From IMG/VR virus record IMGVR_UViG_3300023110_000166, positions 1 to 23,642 of that record: 23,642 bases of DNA; one strand, 5' to 3'. Positions 15,103-23,642 of this stretch are shown here, one piece after another (position 1 is the first letter of the stretch; every line of letters begins with the position of its first letter). The stretch is from a virus. Made by a program: the position numbers and the translations under genes. The notes beneath the pieces were generated by a model that made no database searches, was not told the origin of the DNA, and was given only the letters and a program-made list of their open reading frames with translations.

Positions 15103-18100
15103 ATGCCAAAATCAATCAGAATAAGAACTGAACCTGGTGTTGATAAAAATATCAATATAAAGATTGACCAAGAGTTTGATTTCTTAGAGATATTGTCTTT
15201 AAAGTTAAGACAAGAAGATTTATACACACAATTCTGTGCTGACTACGGTGTGGTTGTTGGTCGTGTAATTGCCAATGGGGGTGTGGGTATACCAAATGCT
15301 CACATATCTATTTTTGTTCCTATTGACCAAATTGATGAGAACGACCCTGTTATCTCAACAATATATCCATTTAAATCTCCTGAAAGTAAAAACGAAGACG
15401 GGTTTAGGTATAACCTATTACCTTATGAAAATGAGTATTATGGTCATACCGCAACAGGTACGTTTCCAACGGATGAGGATGTCTTAACACGAAAAGAAGT
15501 TCTTCATGTATATGAAAAGTATTATAAGTATTCAGTAAGAACAAATGAATCTGGTGACTTTATGATTGTTGGTGTACCATTGGGTGCACAGAAATTGGTA
15601 ATGGATTTGGACTTATCTAACATGGGTGAGTTCTCACTTAGACCTTCAGACCTTATTAGAATGGGTATGGGTGTACCTGCTCAGTTTGATGGTCAACTAT
15701 TTAAAGCATCTGAAAATATTGATTCACTACCTCAGATTTTACACGATGTTAAAGACATTGATGTGTCGTCATTTTGGGGTGCTGATGATGTGTGTGACGT
15801 GGGCATCACAAGAGCCGATTTTGATTTAAGAGAGAGAGGTATTGAAATATTACCTCACTCGGTGTTTATGGGTTCAATTATATCTTCAAGTGAAGAAGAT
15901 TTTTTAAAGGCGAGTTGCCGACCTAAAAAAGACACTGGTAATCTGTGTGATTTAACTGTAGGTCCTGGTCAGGTTTTAGCGATTAGACAGACTATTGAGG
16001 TTGATGAAAATGGTGACCCTGTGTTGGAAGAATATAAATTAGAAGAGGGTGGTAATGTTATTGATGATAACGGTACTTGGTTAGTAGATTTACCGATGAA
16101 TCTTAATTATATAACTACAAATGAGTTTGGTGAAAGAGTAACTTCTAATGACCCAAGGGTGGGTATACCAACTAAAGCCAAATACAGATTTAAAGTTAAA
16201 TGGCAGAATGAAGGTGGGTTAGATAATGATATTTTAAGAGCTAATTACCTAATTCCAAATATTAAAGAACACTGGGATATAGACCCTAGTAGTGATTATG
16301 GTAATCAACCTGAAGGTAAGTTTAATAAATCATATGCGTTTTCTTTAGATTGGAACGATTATGAAGACAAAGCTGCAGCCATAAAATGTGAGGATACATT
16401 CTATCAGTTTACCTTTAATAAGGTATATACAACCGCGGCTCATTTAGACCGTTTTAAATGGGGATTTAATAGACAAAAACATTTAGGTATAAAAAATATA
16501 ACAGATAGAGATTGTATTACAGAAAATAATAAATTTCCAACAAATGAAGCACAAAGAAATTTCGACTTTTTATATTCTTTAATGTCTTTTATTTTGTTAA
16601 TATTCACACCTGTCATATTATTACTAATTATTGTTGCTCACTTCTTATCTTTTATTGCGGAAATAATTATATTTTTTATAAACGCTCTTAGACCGTTAAT
16701 AAATTTAGTTTATTTTCTTATATGTCCTGCGGTTGCATTTTTTAGTAAAAAGGTAAAACAAAGCGATTGTAGAGAACCTTTATTACCTGAGAAGGTTGAA
16801 AATCCAATAACCAATCTACCATTACCAATGTTAACATATCCTGATTGTGAGTCGTGTCCTTGTAAGTCAACTGCAAATGGTGGAAGTGCAGTCGGTACCG
16901 AAGAAAACCCAAAACCAGTTGAGCAACCTCAAGTTTTAGCAAGTGACTTGGCAGATTTTAATAATTATTTTAGATATAATGAAATTAAATGTGGTGATAG
17001 TGAAGTTGAAGACGAATATTTAGTTCAGGTTTATTCTGGTTATGAAGAAGGAATACCCGATGGGTTGGATAATGAGTCAGAACCTATATGGTTTAAAACA
17101 CCTCTATATTATCAAACTAATGAAATGAATAATGTTACCTTTAATAGATGGAGGGCAACAGACACAATTTCAATGGGTCAATCTTTAAACTTATTAAATC
17201 AAAGGTCACGTTATTTCTTTAACAACAAACCAAATAGAATAACGACAAAAATTGTTAATAATGAACATGGTACTTTAAGTTATGCTAATGGTCGAAATAC
17301 TTTTACTGATATGCCGTTAATCATGGTTTGTAGAGACGGTAGCAGTTATAATCCAGGTCAACTTATAACCTTTAACGATTTAGAATTAATAAATGACCCT
17401 AACATTAGTGGTCAAACACAAAATCAATACGATACTGATTCCATAACAGGTTCTGTTGAAAATAATTCATCGGCATACATACCAAAAACTGTTAGGTATA
17501 TTGATGAAAACGGGGTAACTAAAACTAGTGTACTTGATTTATATAATGAAGATGTGACAGGTATGACCTATAACTTCAAAACAGGGTTAGAATATTTTCA
17601 AGTAGTTACTGCAACTACTTTAGGAAATATTGAAAATATTGTTGGTAATAGTTCAATTATTAATGATTATATCTTTAATAAAGATAGTGCTTATATATGT
17701 AAACATAATAGTACAAAATACAAAATAATTAAAAAAACCATCAAACAATTTGATGGTTATGAAAATCTTAAATTTGTTATCTTAACAAGAGGTGTTGACC
17801 CTTACACTCCAAAACAAAAAATAGAATATGATTTAACGGAGCTTTTAGGTTCTAATATAAAAATAAAAGGTCAATATTACTTAAATCATCCAATACAACC
17901 AAACGGTAATGGTTCATCATGGAAATTAGATGAAAAAACTCCACAACCACACCATCTAAGGTCAGGTTCTAATTGGTCTTCAACAACAAATAATAATGAT
18001 AAATTATTTAATCAATCCTTTTTATTCAGTGTAAAATCTTCTGAATTCAATTCATTTGATTCAAAAGCCACTACAACCTATTCATCTATTGATAAACAAA

Positions 18101-19959
18101 TTGGTTCACTAATAGGTGGTTTATATGTGAATGGTTATGAAAGTAGTAATGGTAAAACTAAATCAAAAAATGAATTTGAAATTAGTCATAACGGTCCATC
18201 ACAAGGTAGGGTTGAGGGTGCTACATATCAATATACATCAAAATCTTTTGACTCAAACATTGATGACCATCTTCACTATTATACTGTTTCTACAACATAT
18301 AAAAATTTAACTAATACTGTTCCACATACTACAATGTCTAACCATGAAAAATTAATCTTTAGGTCTGATAGACTTCCAGGTTCAGATAATATGGAGGTTG
18401 GTCTTGTGAATGGATATCATAATGTTCAGACGTTTGTTTTTCATCTTAATGATGGATTTTCCATTTATACCGTAAGTGATGACGGTAGTCAATCGGCATC
18501 TTATGACTATGGTACTGAAACTACTGCATCAGATGATACTGGAAATGCTGCTGATATGACGGGTGAAACAAATTCTAAATTAACAAGTGTGTTAAGTACT
18601 TTTAATTGTAGTGGTATGGTTCCTTTAGATTGTTACACAGGAGAAGGTATTAGTTTTACTGGTAACCCTAAATGTAATAAATGGGAAGGAGACGCTAATA
18701 ATTATAGAGTTCAAAACGGATGTTATACTTTTGTAAATCCAGTTCTGTTTTTTAGTATAGGTAGAGACATGGCAAACTTTATGGAATGGAAATCAAGATA
18801 TAAATTTATTTATGCTGCATGTAGAGGTATTTTTGGTCACGCATTCCAAAATAACTGGATAAACGGTACATTATATATGCCATCATTTCAAAAAAGGACA
18901 TTTTACGATGGTAGTAACCAAGTAAGAAGATATAAATACTGTGGAGACCCAAATGAAAGTGCGTTTGGTATGTTCTTTTCAAATAGAGAATACCGTGGAC
19001 CCTTATATTTTAATACGGATTCAAACTCATTCTTTTATAGGTCAGCACCATACTTTGGTAATGGTTTCGTTTCACAAGACATAGAGGCTGGTGGTGTTTT
19101 TGGTATTAAATATCCAGGTACTAATGCGGGTCAGATATTCTTCCCTACGACTATTATGGATATGGGACCAAAGACAGAATTTTTGAAAGATTTAATAATG
19201 GAACCAGAATTTCAATCTTACGTTGTGAATAAAATACCTACAACCACCTTCAAAGACATATCAGGTATTTTAAATCTTTATATTATTAATCGTTTAACAA
19301 ATAGAAACTTTTTAGATAAAGTATTAGGCGGTAGAGACGATAGTGTTAAAGCCTCTTTTTCAAGAGACGGTGGTTATAATGTTTTTGACGGTAGAATGGA
19401 CGGCGATTATGTTCAGATGATTAGTATTAATTCAGAATTTGGAGTTATACCGTATATTGATGGTAATTATGCGGATGGAATATATGTTGGTTCTGATAGT
19501 AAAGAAGATGCGGTAATAGGGATATGGTTTACAGGTGAAACCGCACAAAGAAAAGAATTAGGACCAGGAAAAATTACGATAGGTACTGTAAGTAGTGAGT
19601 TTAGTTATCCTAATGCTCAAGAAGTACCAAGTTATCAATGGGAGGTTAAACCTGACAATAAAAGTGGTTGGTTTGGAACACAATTAAATACATGGGCTAC
19701 AGATAAAAATGATTTAATTGTTGTGAAATATCAAGATGAAAATTTTACAGGTGTTACTGATTATATGAAAACTAAAGCAGGTACTGGTTATGGGTATTTA
19801 TACAATGAAAATCCACCAGGAACTGAAATAACTGATAAAGCCAATAATCAGGATAATAAATTTAGAGTAGGTTCACCATTTCATTTTTATTTTGGATTAA
19901 AAAGAGGTAAGAGTGCGATGAATAGGTTCATAACTAAGTTTGTAATATTGGATGACTAA
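15103..19959 (+). CDS. Very large baseplate/tail protein with hydrophobic block and Cys cluster (gp7-position)
   Basis: A 1618-residue protein following gp25- and gp6-like genes, the position of the large wedge protein gp7 in T4 (1032 aa); no sequence motif proves that identity. Residues about 50-72 (V-V-V-G-R-V-I-A-N-G-G-V-G-I-P-N-A-H-I) and about 143-170 (Y-S-V-R-T-N-E-S-G-D-F-M-I-V-G-V-P-L-G) look like one carboxypeptidase-regulatory/CNA-B-type beta sandwich split by a 70-residue insertion. Residues 489-547 are strongly hydrophobic, enough for two or three membrane helices, which is unusual for a baseplate protein. A cysteine cluster follows (Cys582, Cys585, Cys587). The middle (about 600-1150) is N/S/T-rich and more A/T-biased; the C-terminal third has many aromatic and Gly residues and several cysteines. 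The stop overlaps the next start by one base (TAATG). I infer a structural virion protein. Confidence 0.75.
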   Translation: MPKSIRIRTEPGVDKNINIKIDQEFDFLEILSLKLRQEDLYTQFCADYGVVVGRVIANGGVGIPNAHISIFVPIDQIDENDPVISTIYPFKSPESKNEDGFRYNLLPYENEYYGHTATGTFPTDEDVLTRKEVLHVYEKYYKYSVRTNESGDFMIVGVPLGAQKLVMDLDLSNMGEFSLRPSDLIRMGMGVPAQFDGQLFKASENIDSLPQILHDVKDIDVSSFWGADDVCDVGITRADFDLRERGIEILPHSVFMGSIISSSEEDFLKASCRPKKDTGNLCDLTVGPGQVLAIRQTIEVDENGDPVLEEYKLEEGGNVIDDNGTWLVDLPMNLNYITTNEFGERVTSNDPRVGIPTKAKYRFKVKWQNEGGLDNDILRANYLIPNIKEHWDIDPSSDYGNQPEGKFNKSYAFSLDWNDYEDKAAAIKCEDTFYQFTFNKVYTTAAHLDRFKWGFNRQKHLGIKNITDRDCITENNKFPTNEAQRNFDFLYSLMSFILLIFTPVILLLIIVAHFLSFIAEIIIFFINALRPLINLVYFLICPAVAFFSKKVKQSDCREPLLPEKVENPITNLPLPMLTYPDCESCPCKSTANGGSAVGTEENPKPVEQPQVLASDLADFNNYFRYNEIKCGDSEVEDEYLVQVYSGYEEGIPDGLDNESEPIWFKTPLYYQTNEMNNVTFNRWRATDTISMGQSLNLLNQRSRYFFNNKPNRITTKIVNNEHGTLSYANGRNTFTDMPLIMVCRDGSSYNPGQLITFNDLELINDPNISGQTQNQYDTDSITGSVENNSSAYIPKTVRYIDENGVTKTSVLDLYNEDVTGMTYNFKTGLEYFQVVTATTLGNIENIVGNSSIINDYIFNKDSAYICKHNSTKYKIIKKTIKQFDGYENLKFVILTRGVDPYTPKQKIEYDLTELLGSNIKIKGQYYLNHPIQPNGNGSSWKLDEKTPQPHHLRSGSNWSSTTNNNDKLFNQSFLFSVKSSEFNSFDSKATTTYSSIDKQIGSLIGGLYVNGYESSNGKTKSKNEFEISHNGPSQGRVEGATYQYTSKSFDSNIDDHLHYYTVSTTYKNLTNTVPHTTMSNHEKLIFRSDRLPGSDNMEVGLVNGYHNVQTFVFHLNDGFSIYTVSDDGSQSASYDYGTETTASDDTGNAADMTGETNSKLTSVLSTFNCSGMVPLDCYTGEGISFTGNPKCNKWEGDANNYRVQNGCYTFVNPVLFFSIGRDMANFMEWKSRYKFIYAACRGIFGHAFQNNWINGTLYMPSFQKRTFYDGSNQVRRYKYCGDPNESAFGMFFSNREYRGPLYFNTDSNSFFYRSAPYFGNGFVSQDIEAGGVFGIKYPGTNAGQIFFPTTIMDMGPKTEFLKDLIMEPEFQSYVVNKIPTTTFKDISGILNLYIINRLTNRNFLDKVLGGRDDSVKASFSRDGGYNVFDGRMDGDYVQMISINSEFGVIPYIDGNYADGIYVGSDSKEDAVIGIWFTGETAQRKELGPGKITIGTVSSEFSYPNAQEVPSYQWEVKPDNKSGWFGTQLNTWATDKNDLIVVKYQDENFTGVTDYMKTKAGTGYGYLYNENPPGTEITDKANNQDNKFRVGSPFHFYFGLKRGKSAMNRFITKFVILDD
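17731..17758 (-). terminator. Intragenic hairpin with antisense terminator layout
   Basis: Ten-base arms AACCATCAAA (17736-17745) and TTTGATGGTT (17749-17758) surround a CAA loop. Seven A bases at 17731-17737 (overlapping the arm) become a T run after the hairpin on the minus strand, giving a rho-independent terminator shape there. It lies inside the coding sequence of the 1618-aa gene with no minus-strand gene nearby, so it may be chance. Confidence 0.3.
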
Positions 19960-21683
19960 TGGGTAATCAAAAAAACAACGATACTATTAGAATTGTTAGA
20001 GGGTCTGACAGATATGCTGGTGCACCTAATACTGACCTGTTTATACAAGTGCCACTTAACTCAACCAAAAAAGAAAAAATTGAAGGTGACCGTAATGTAT
20101 TGTTAAACTTAGAGGAGAGGTTTGACCACGAAAGACAGATATCCACTACATTTAGAGTGGCAGGTAAGATAATCAACATTTTTAATAATTCTATTTCAGG
20201 TAAGTGTAACAATTACGACCCGTTTAGAGATAGTTTATATTATATAAATGTTGAAGATTCAGTGACCACCAACGTATGGAGAGGATACCCTCAGTACGAT
20301 GAATTTACATTTTTTAGAACTAGCTCTGTGAATAACCATATAAGTTACAAACCTAAAAGTGCCTCAACATATAATTGGTCTTTATATGTTACCTACCCTA
20401 GTTCAAATGACTATACTCAACAGATGACTTTTACTGATGATGAGTTTAATAATGTGAATAATTTTACTGTATCTGAAGGTGTACCATATGTTATAAAAAA
20501 TAGAATTGTTAACGGAAAAAGGTTAATAAGTTTTTACTGTGGATTTAAACATAATATAACCAAAGGTGAGTATATCTACTTAAACACGACTGTGGATAAC
20601 AAAAGGATGTTTGAAGTTTATAGTTTAGGTGACCAATCGTTTGGAAATGAAGAAACCGTATTAAACATATATGATTATGGGTTTACAGGTGCTGGTTTTA
20701 ATGACGGTTCGGTAGGTACATTTAGGAGGGTTATAAACCCTAACAATTCTGGTGAAACCATGTCAGAATATTATGTTAGAAAACATAAAACACTGACGAC
20801 AGTCGATAATGTAGACCTTACTAGATTAGGATTTGAGAAAAGTAATTTCCCTGTTCAAAAGAAATTAGAATATTCTGCGGCAACACCTAATAAAGTACAA
20901 AGAATATCGGTAAAGGACGGTAGAAATGATTTTGGTTTTTCTTTTGACAAAGAAATTGATATCATAGGATTAATTGACAACTTAGACCGACCACTTACTG
21001 AGTTATTTGTGACGATAGTTAACAAAGGTTATATGGGTTGGTTTAACAATCCTTTTAATCCTGGTACATTCACCAACAATCAAACAGGTATTGAAGTGGG
21101 GTGGAGTTTTAACTTTAAAAAAGACACCTTAGATACGTGGTGGCAAAAAAGTAACCAAAATAACAAAGATAATATACCTTTTGGTACTTACAATATTGGG
21201 CTAAAAACGTTCTATTACAATCAAGATTTACCTTTAGGACACGAACTAAAAGGTGATATATGTGAGTGGAACAAATACGACCAAAAGGAGACGGTCTTAT
21301 CTAAAATGTCACATAAATTTTCGTTTAATAACAACTATTTTGACGATAATGGTAGTCAAAACCTACCTTTTGGGTATGCATACCAACCACACTATAGTAT
21401 ACCTATAAGGGCGTATTCTGATTATGTAGAAACTGGTGACGAGGATAAGGTTTCTGACATCCCTGACTACTCATTTTACTCAGAATTTGAGGGATTATGG
21501 AGATGGAGAGACATATATTCTTATGGTTATATTGATACGAGTGGTAATGGTGTTGACCATCCATTTTTAAATGATAATCACTACCCTTTTAGTCAAGTTA
21601 TCTTCTTACAAACGCCGATGACAAGAAATAACAACGTCTTTAACGACATAATCTACCCACCATTAAGAGATAATTGTGAATAA
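19959..21683 (+). CDS. Probable tail/baseplate structural protein, family not recognised (574 aa)
   Basis: A 574-residue protein whose ATG overlaps the preceding TAA (TAATG), so it is translationally coupled to the large baseplate gene. It is rich in N, Y, F, D and G and poor in charged helices, which suggests an all-beta virion protein. There is no signal peptide, membrane segment or enzyme motif. A segment near residues 330-352 (D-I-I-G-L-I-D-N-L-D-R-P-L-T-E-L-F-V) resembles an ordered core strand-turn unit. By position (after gp25-, gp6- and gp7-place genes) it could correspond to a gp8-like wedge component, although T4 gp8 is only 334 aa and I see no sequence proof. Structural role likely; identity open. 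Confidence 0.75.
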   Translation: MGNQKNNDTIRIVRGSDRYAGAPNTDLFIQVPLNSTKKEKIEGDRNVLLNLEERFDHERQISTTFRVAGKIINIFNNSISGKCNNYDPFRDSLYYINVEDSVTTNVWRGYPQYDEFTFFRTSSVNNHISYKPKSASTYNWSLYVTYPSSNDYTQQMTFTDDEFNNVNNFTVSEGVPYVIKNRIVNGKRLISFYCGFKHNITKGEYIYLNTTVDNKRMFEVYSLGDQSFGNEETVLNIYDYGFTGAGFNDGSVGTFRRVINPNNSGETMSEYYVRKHKTLTTVDNVDLTRLGFEKSNFPVQKKLEYSAATPNKVQRISVKDGRNDFGFSFDKEIDIIGLIDNLDRPLTELFVTIVNKGYMGWFNNPFNPGTFTNNQTGIEVGWSFNFKKDTLDTWWQKSNQNNKDNIPFGTYNIGLKTFYYNQDLPLGHELKGDICEWNKYDQKETVLSKMSHKFSFNNNYFDDNGSQNLPFGYAYQPHYSIPIRAYSDYVETGDEDKVSDIPDYSFYSEFEGLWRWRDIYSYGYIDTSGNGVDHPFLNDNHYPFSQVIFLQTPMTRNNNVFNDIIYPPLRDNCE

Positions 21684-22536
21684 ATTTAGATTTACTGTAA
21701 AACAGACCGATACGGAGATAGATTTACCTATTGAAATCAAATTTGATGGTTTAGGTAGGGAAGATTTGGTGCGACAATATGAAAATGATGTATTGGAGGA
21801 GATTATAAACCCTATTGAAGATTTTGAGGTTACCCGTTATTCACACAATGAATGGTTGGACGATAATCAAAATGAAAAAACAAGCACCACTTACAGTTTT
21901 CACTTTTTTAACAGACAAATATCTGTTGAAAACACAACTGCTGCCAATAATGGTATGTGGGTTTCTGATTACAATTATATCTACCCACCAGCATATTCAA
22001 ATTATAGTGGTATAACATTTACCGATAAAGAATTGTATTACTATGCAAATTCATTTAAGAGAAGTTTCTTTAAGATAGACTTTTACGATAGTGTTAAACC
22101 TGAAAACCAACAATTATATTTCACTATTATCATTCCAACACAACAAGGGAGAAAAGAAAGTGTAGATATTGGTACCGCTTCAGTTCCAAATGTGGTTGAT
22201 TTAAGGACACCTACATTTGATTTAGATTTTGTGGGTGATAAGGAAGGATATTTTATCTATTGGTTAAAAAGTAGAGAATATATTAATATTGATGATTTCT
22301 ATATGTCGGCAAAATTCTTCAATGCCAAAACAGGTCAGTTCACACGAATGATGAACAGACCACAATCGATGTTAACCGATAAGTTTAATTTTAACAAAGA
22401 AGAGTACTTTTATTATAAAGTAAGTTTGGATGTTAATAATTATGTATATGAGGTTTTCAAAATGTTTGGAGCACAAAATAGGGTAGGAACAACGATTGAA
22501 AACATAAACTGGTATGAATATGTAAACCCACAATAA
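21676..22536 (+). CDS. Probable tail/baseplate structural protein, unknown family (286 aa)
   Basis: A 286-residue protein starting at GTG (21676), eight bases inside the end of the upstream gene. The overlap and lack of an in-frame ATG before residue 93 favour the GTG. The start reads N-K-F-R-F-T-V-K-Q-T, followed by an acidic helix L-V-R-Q-Y-E-N-D-V-L-E-E-I. The rest is rich in Y, F and N with alternating hydrophobic residues, as in beta-rich virion proteins. No membrane helix, signal peptide or catalytic motif is visible. It ends by sharing one base with the PKD-domain gene (TAATG). Tail-plate or fibre-connector role is inferred only from the operon. Confidence 0.75.
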   Translation: MNKFRFTVKQTDTEIDLPIEIKFDGLGREDLVRQYENDVLEEIINPIEDFEVTRYSHNEWLDDNQNEKTSTTYSFHFFNRQISVENTTAANNGMWVSDYNYIYPPAYSNYSGITFTDKELYYYANSFKRSFFKIDFYDSVKPENQQLYFTIIIPTQQGRKESVDIGTASVPNVVDLRTPTFDLDFVGDKEGYFIYWLKSREYINIDDFYMSAKFFNAKTGQFTRMMNRPQSMLTDKFNFNKEEYFYYKVSLDVNNYVYEVFKMFGAQNRVGTTIENINWYEYVNPQ

Positions 22537-23618
22537 TGGAAGAGAAATATTACATAAAAATATCGCCTGAGTCTATCAAGGGTGATGTGGTCCAAGAATT
22601 CTTTAGTGGAAATACTTTTGGGGTGTATACAGGTATGACTCAAATACTAAGTGGGGGAACCAACGGAAGTAGTTTATTAACGGGATTAACCATACCATTA
22701 GTATTCAGACAAACATACGAAAATTTAGGGTATTACACACCTTTTGATGGTTTTATTTTACAAAAAGATGTGGTTAATAATTTTGTAACGGATAAAGACC
22801 CTAACAATCAATATACAATTAGACTCTATAATACTTCAGACCAATACAAAGGATTTCTAAAATTGGCAAATTATACTGTTGACTGGGGTGATGGTAATAC
22901 AGAACCTCTGACATCGAATGCTCCTCAATACTTATCACACACCTATCCAAATGTTTCTACAGGGTATACTATTACCTTGACACAAAACAATCCGTGGGGT
23001 CAAACAATAGTTGAAAAGAAAGTTTATTTACCAACAACGGGGGTAACAGTTAATAATCCTCAGGGTGAGATTACGTTTGTCCCTCAAGGGGGTAATTGGT
23101 CAGGTATACCGATAAGTTACAAATATATTTTTACAGGTGACAGTTCAAATACTGTTGCAAGTCAAACATCAAATAATTTTACGTCTGTACCATTTGTGGT
23201 TAGTGGATTTACATCTTCGAGATTAAATGAATTAAAATTATACGGTAAGGTATCTTTTGACGATACTGTGACTGTTAAAAAACAAGGACAAGATTATGGT
23301 AAAGTAAACTCAATGACGAGTGCTTATACCTCATATACAATCAATAATGTTAACTATTACGACTACCCTGATGGTACAACATTATACATCGCCAATTCAT
23401 CAGGTTTAACAAGTAATGAGCTTGTTGCATCTGCGATTACTAAACAAGAAGTATTAATTAACGTAGTTGACTCACCAGAAATACAATCTGAAATATTTAT
23501 TGAGAGAGGTAAACTATCAGGCTTTGAGTCGTTGCAGAGATTGGGTGAAGTTGATAACATGGGTGACTTAACTTCTTATGGTTATGGTTACTTCAAAATA
23601 AACAAACAGAAAGAATAA
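22536..23618 (+). CDS. PKD-domain tail protein
   Basis: A 360-residue protein starting at ATG that overlaps the previous stop by one base. Residues about 105-166 form a PKD-type immunoglobulin-like fold: Y-T-V-D-W-G-D-G (113-120), then L-S-H-T-Y-P-N (133-139) and Y-T-I-T-L-T-Q-N-N-P-W-G. W-G-D-G and H-T-Y are the family hallmarks. Such domains bind surfaces or glycans, or act as rigid spacers in extracellular and virion proteins, so a role on the outer baseplate or at the base of a fibre is plausible. The N-terminal 100 residues, which begin E-E-K-Y-Y-I-K-I-S-P-E-S, probably attach it to the tail. The C-terminal part (about 170-350) is another beta-rich section. Domain identification is good; exact role is inferred. 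Confidence 0.8.
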   Translation: MEEKYYIKISPESIKGDVVQEFFSGNTFGVYTGMTQILSGGTNGSSLLTGLTIPLVFRQTYENLGYYTPFDGFILQKDVVNNFVTDKDPNNQYTIRLYNTSDQYKGFLKLANYTVDWGDGNTEPLTSNAPQYLSHTYPNVSTGYTITLTQNNPWGQTIVEKKVYLPTTGVTVNNPQGEITFVPQGGNWSGIPISYKYIFTGDSSNTVASQTSNNFTSVPFVVSGFTSSRLNELKLYGKVSFDDTVTVKKQGQDYGKVNSMTSAYTSYTINNVNYYDYPDGTTLYIANSSGLTSNELVASAITKQEVLINVVDSPEIQSEIFIERGKLSGFESLQRLGEVDNMGDLTSYGYGYFKINKQKE

Positions 23619-23622
23619 AAAA

Positions 23623-23642
23623 ATGGCATTAGGAACATACGG
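23623..23642 (+). CDS. Start of the next gene (3' partial)
   Basis: ATG at 23623, four bases after the PKD gene stop, opens a frame reading M-A-L-G-T-Y-G before the window ends. The A-rich leader AAAAAA and spacing match the rest of the operon, so this is probably the next tail gene, but seven codons do not identify it. Confidence 0.5.

Noticed and set aside
1-23642. CRISPR arrays, tRNA genes, insertion sequences or attachment sites
   Set aside because: No spaced direct repeats, cloverleaf-like sequences, transposase motifs or terminal repeats were found on reading the window.
1-23642. T4 late promoters (TATAAATA) on the minus strand
   Set aside because: The ATATTTAT elements read as ATAAATAT on the minus strand, but no minus-strand gene exists to be served.

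Overview
This window looks like part of the genome of a T4-type (myovirus-like) tailed phage that probably infects a Bacteroidota host, most likely a flavobacterium. Three things support this. First, T4-like replication proteins (gp32-, UvsX-, RNase H/FEN- and gp41-like) lie next to T4-like contractile-tail baseplate proteins (gp25- and gp6-like). Second, the sequence is AT-rich and all complete genes lie on the + strand with very short gaps. Third, start codons follow A/T-rich leaders, often ATTATG, with no Shine-Dalgarno sequence, and one upstream region carries a Bacteroidota-type promoter (TTTG, 19 bp, TATATTTA). The ribonucleotide reductase, with an ATP-cone on NrdB instead of NrdA, also recalls flavobacterial enzymes. 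No host gene, tRNA, CRISPR array or insertion sequence was seen.

Layout. (1) 2-3640: 3' part of a large tail hub protein ending in a peptidoglycan-hydrolase-like domain. (2) 3687-4573: a small unknown protein and an acidic coiled-coil protein. (3) 4574-5613: a regulated unit with a terminator, two promoter candidates, the gp32-like ssDNA-binding protein and a second terminator. (4) 5628-12592: a DNA replication/recombination and nucleotide operon (UvsX-like recombinase, FEN-type nuclease, unknown 150-aa protein, DnaB/gp41 helicase, NrdB, NrdA), closed by a strong hairpin terminator at 12650-12680. (5) 12724-23618: a baseplate/tail operon (gp25-like, gp6-like, a 1618-aa protein with a hydrophobic block, two unknown tail proteins and a PKD-domain protein), ending in the first codons of another gene. 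There are no gene-free stretches over 300 bases; the longest are 145 bp (4574-4718) and 131 bp (12593-12723).

How the genes work together: gp32, UvsX, FEN nuclease and helicase would form a recombination-coupled replisome. NrdA and NrdB would supply dNTPs under dATP/ATP control. The baseplate proteins build the contractile-tail end plate, and the hub enzyme would cut the cell wall during DNA entry.

Most notable observations: the palindrome GATC is completely absent from the whole window (CCGG and GCGC also appear absent), which suggests pressure from host restriction; the ATP-cone sits on NrdB; the gp32-like protein has lost its zinc cysteines and ends in a bacterial-SSB-like tip; a perfect sigma70 consensus promoter overlaps a terminator; and a 12-nt perfect anti-Shine-Dalgarno match lies inside a gene, ahead of a short overlapping hydrophobic reading frame.
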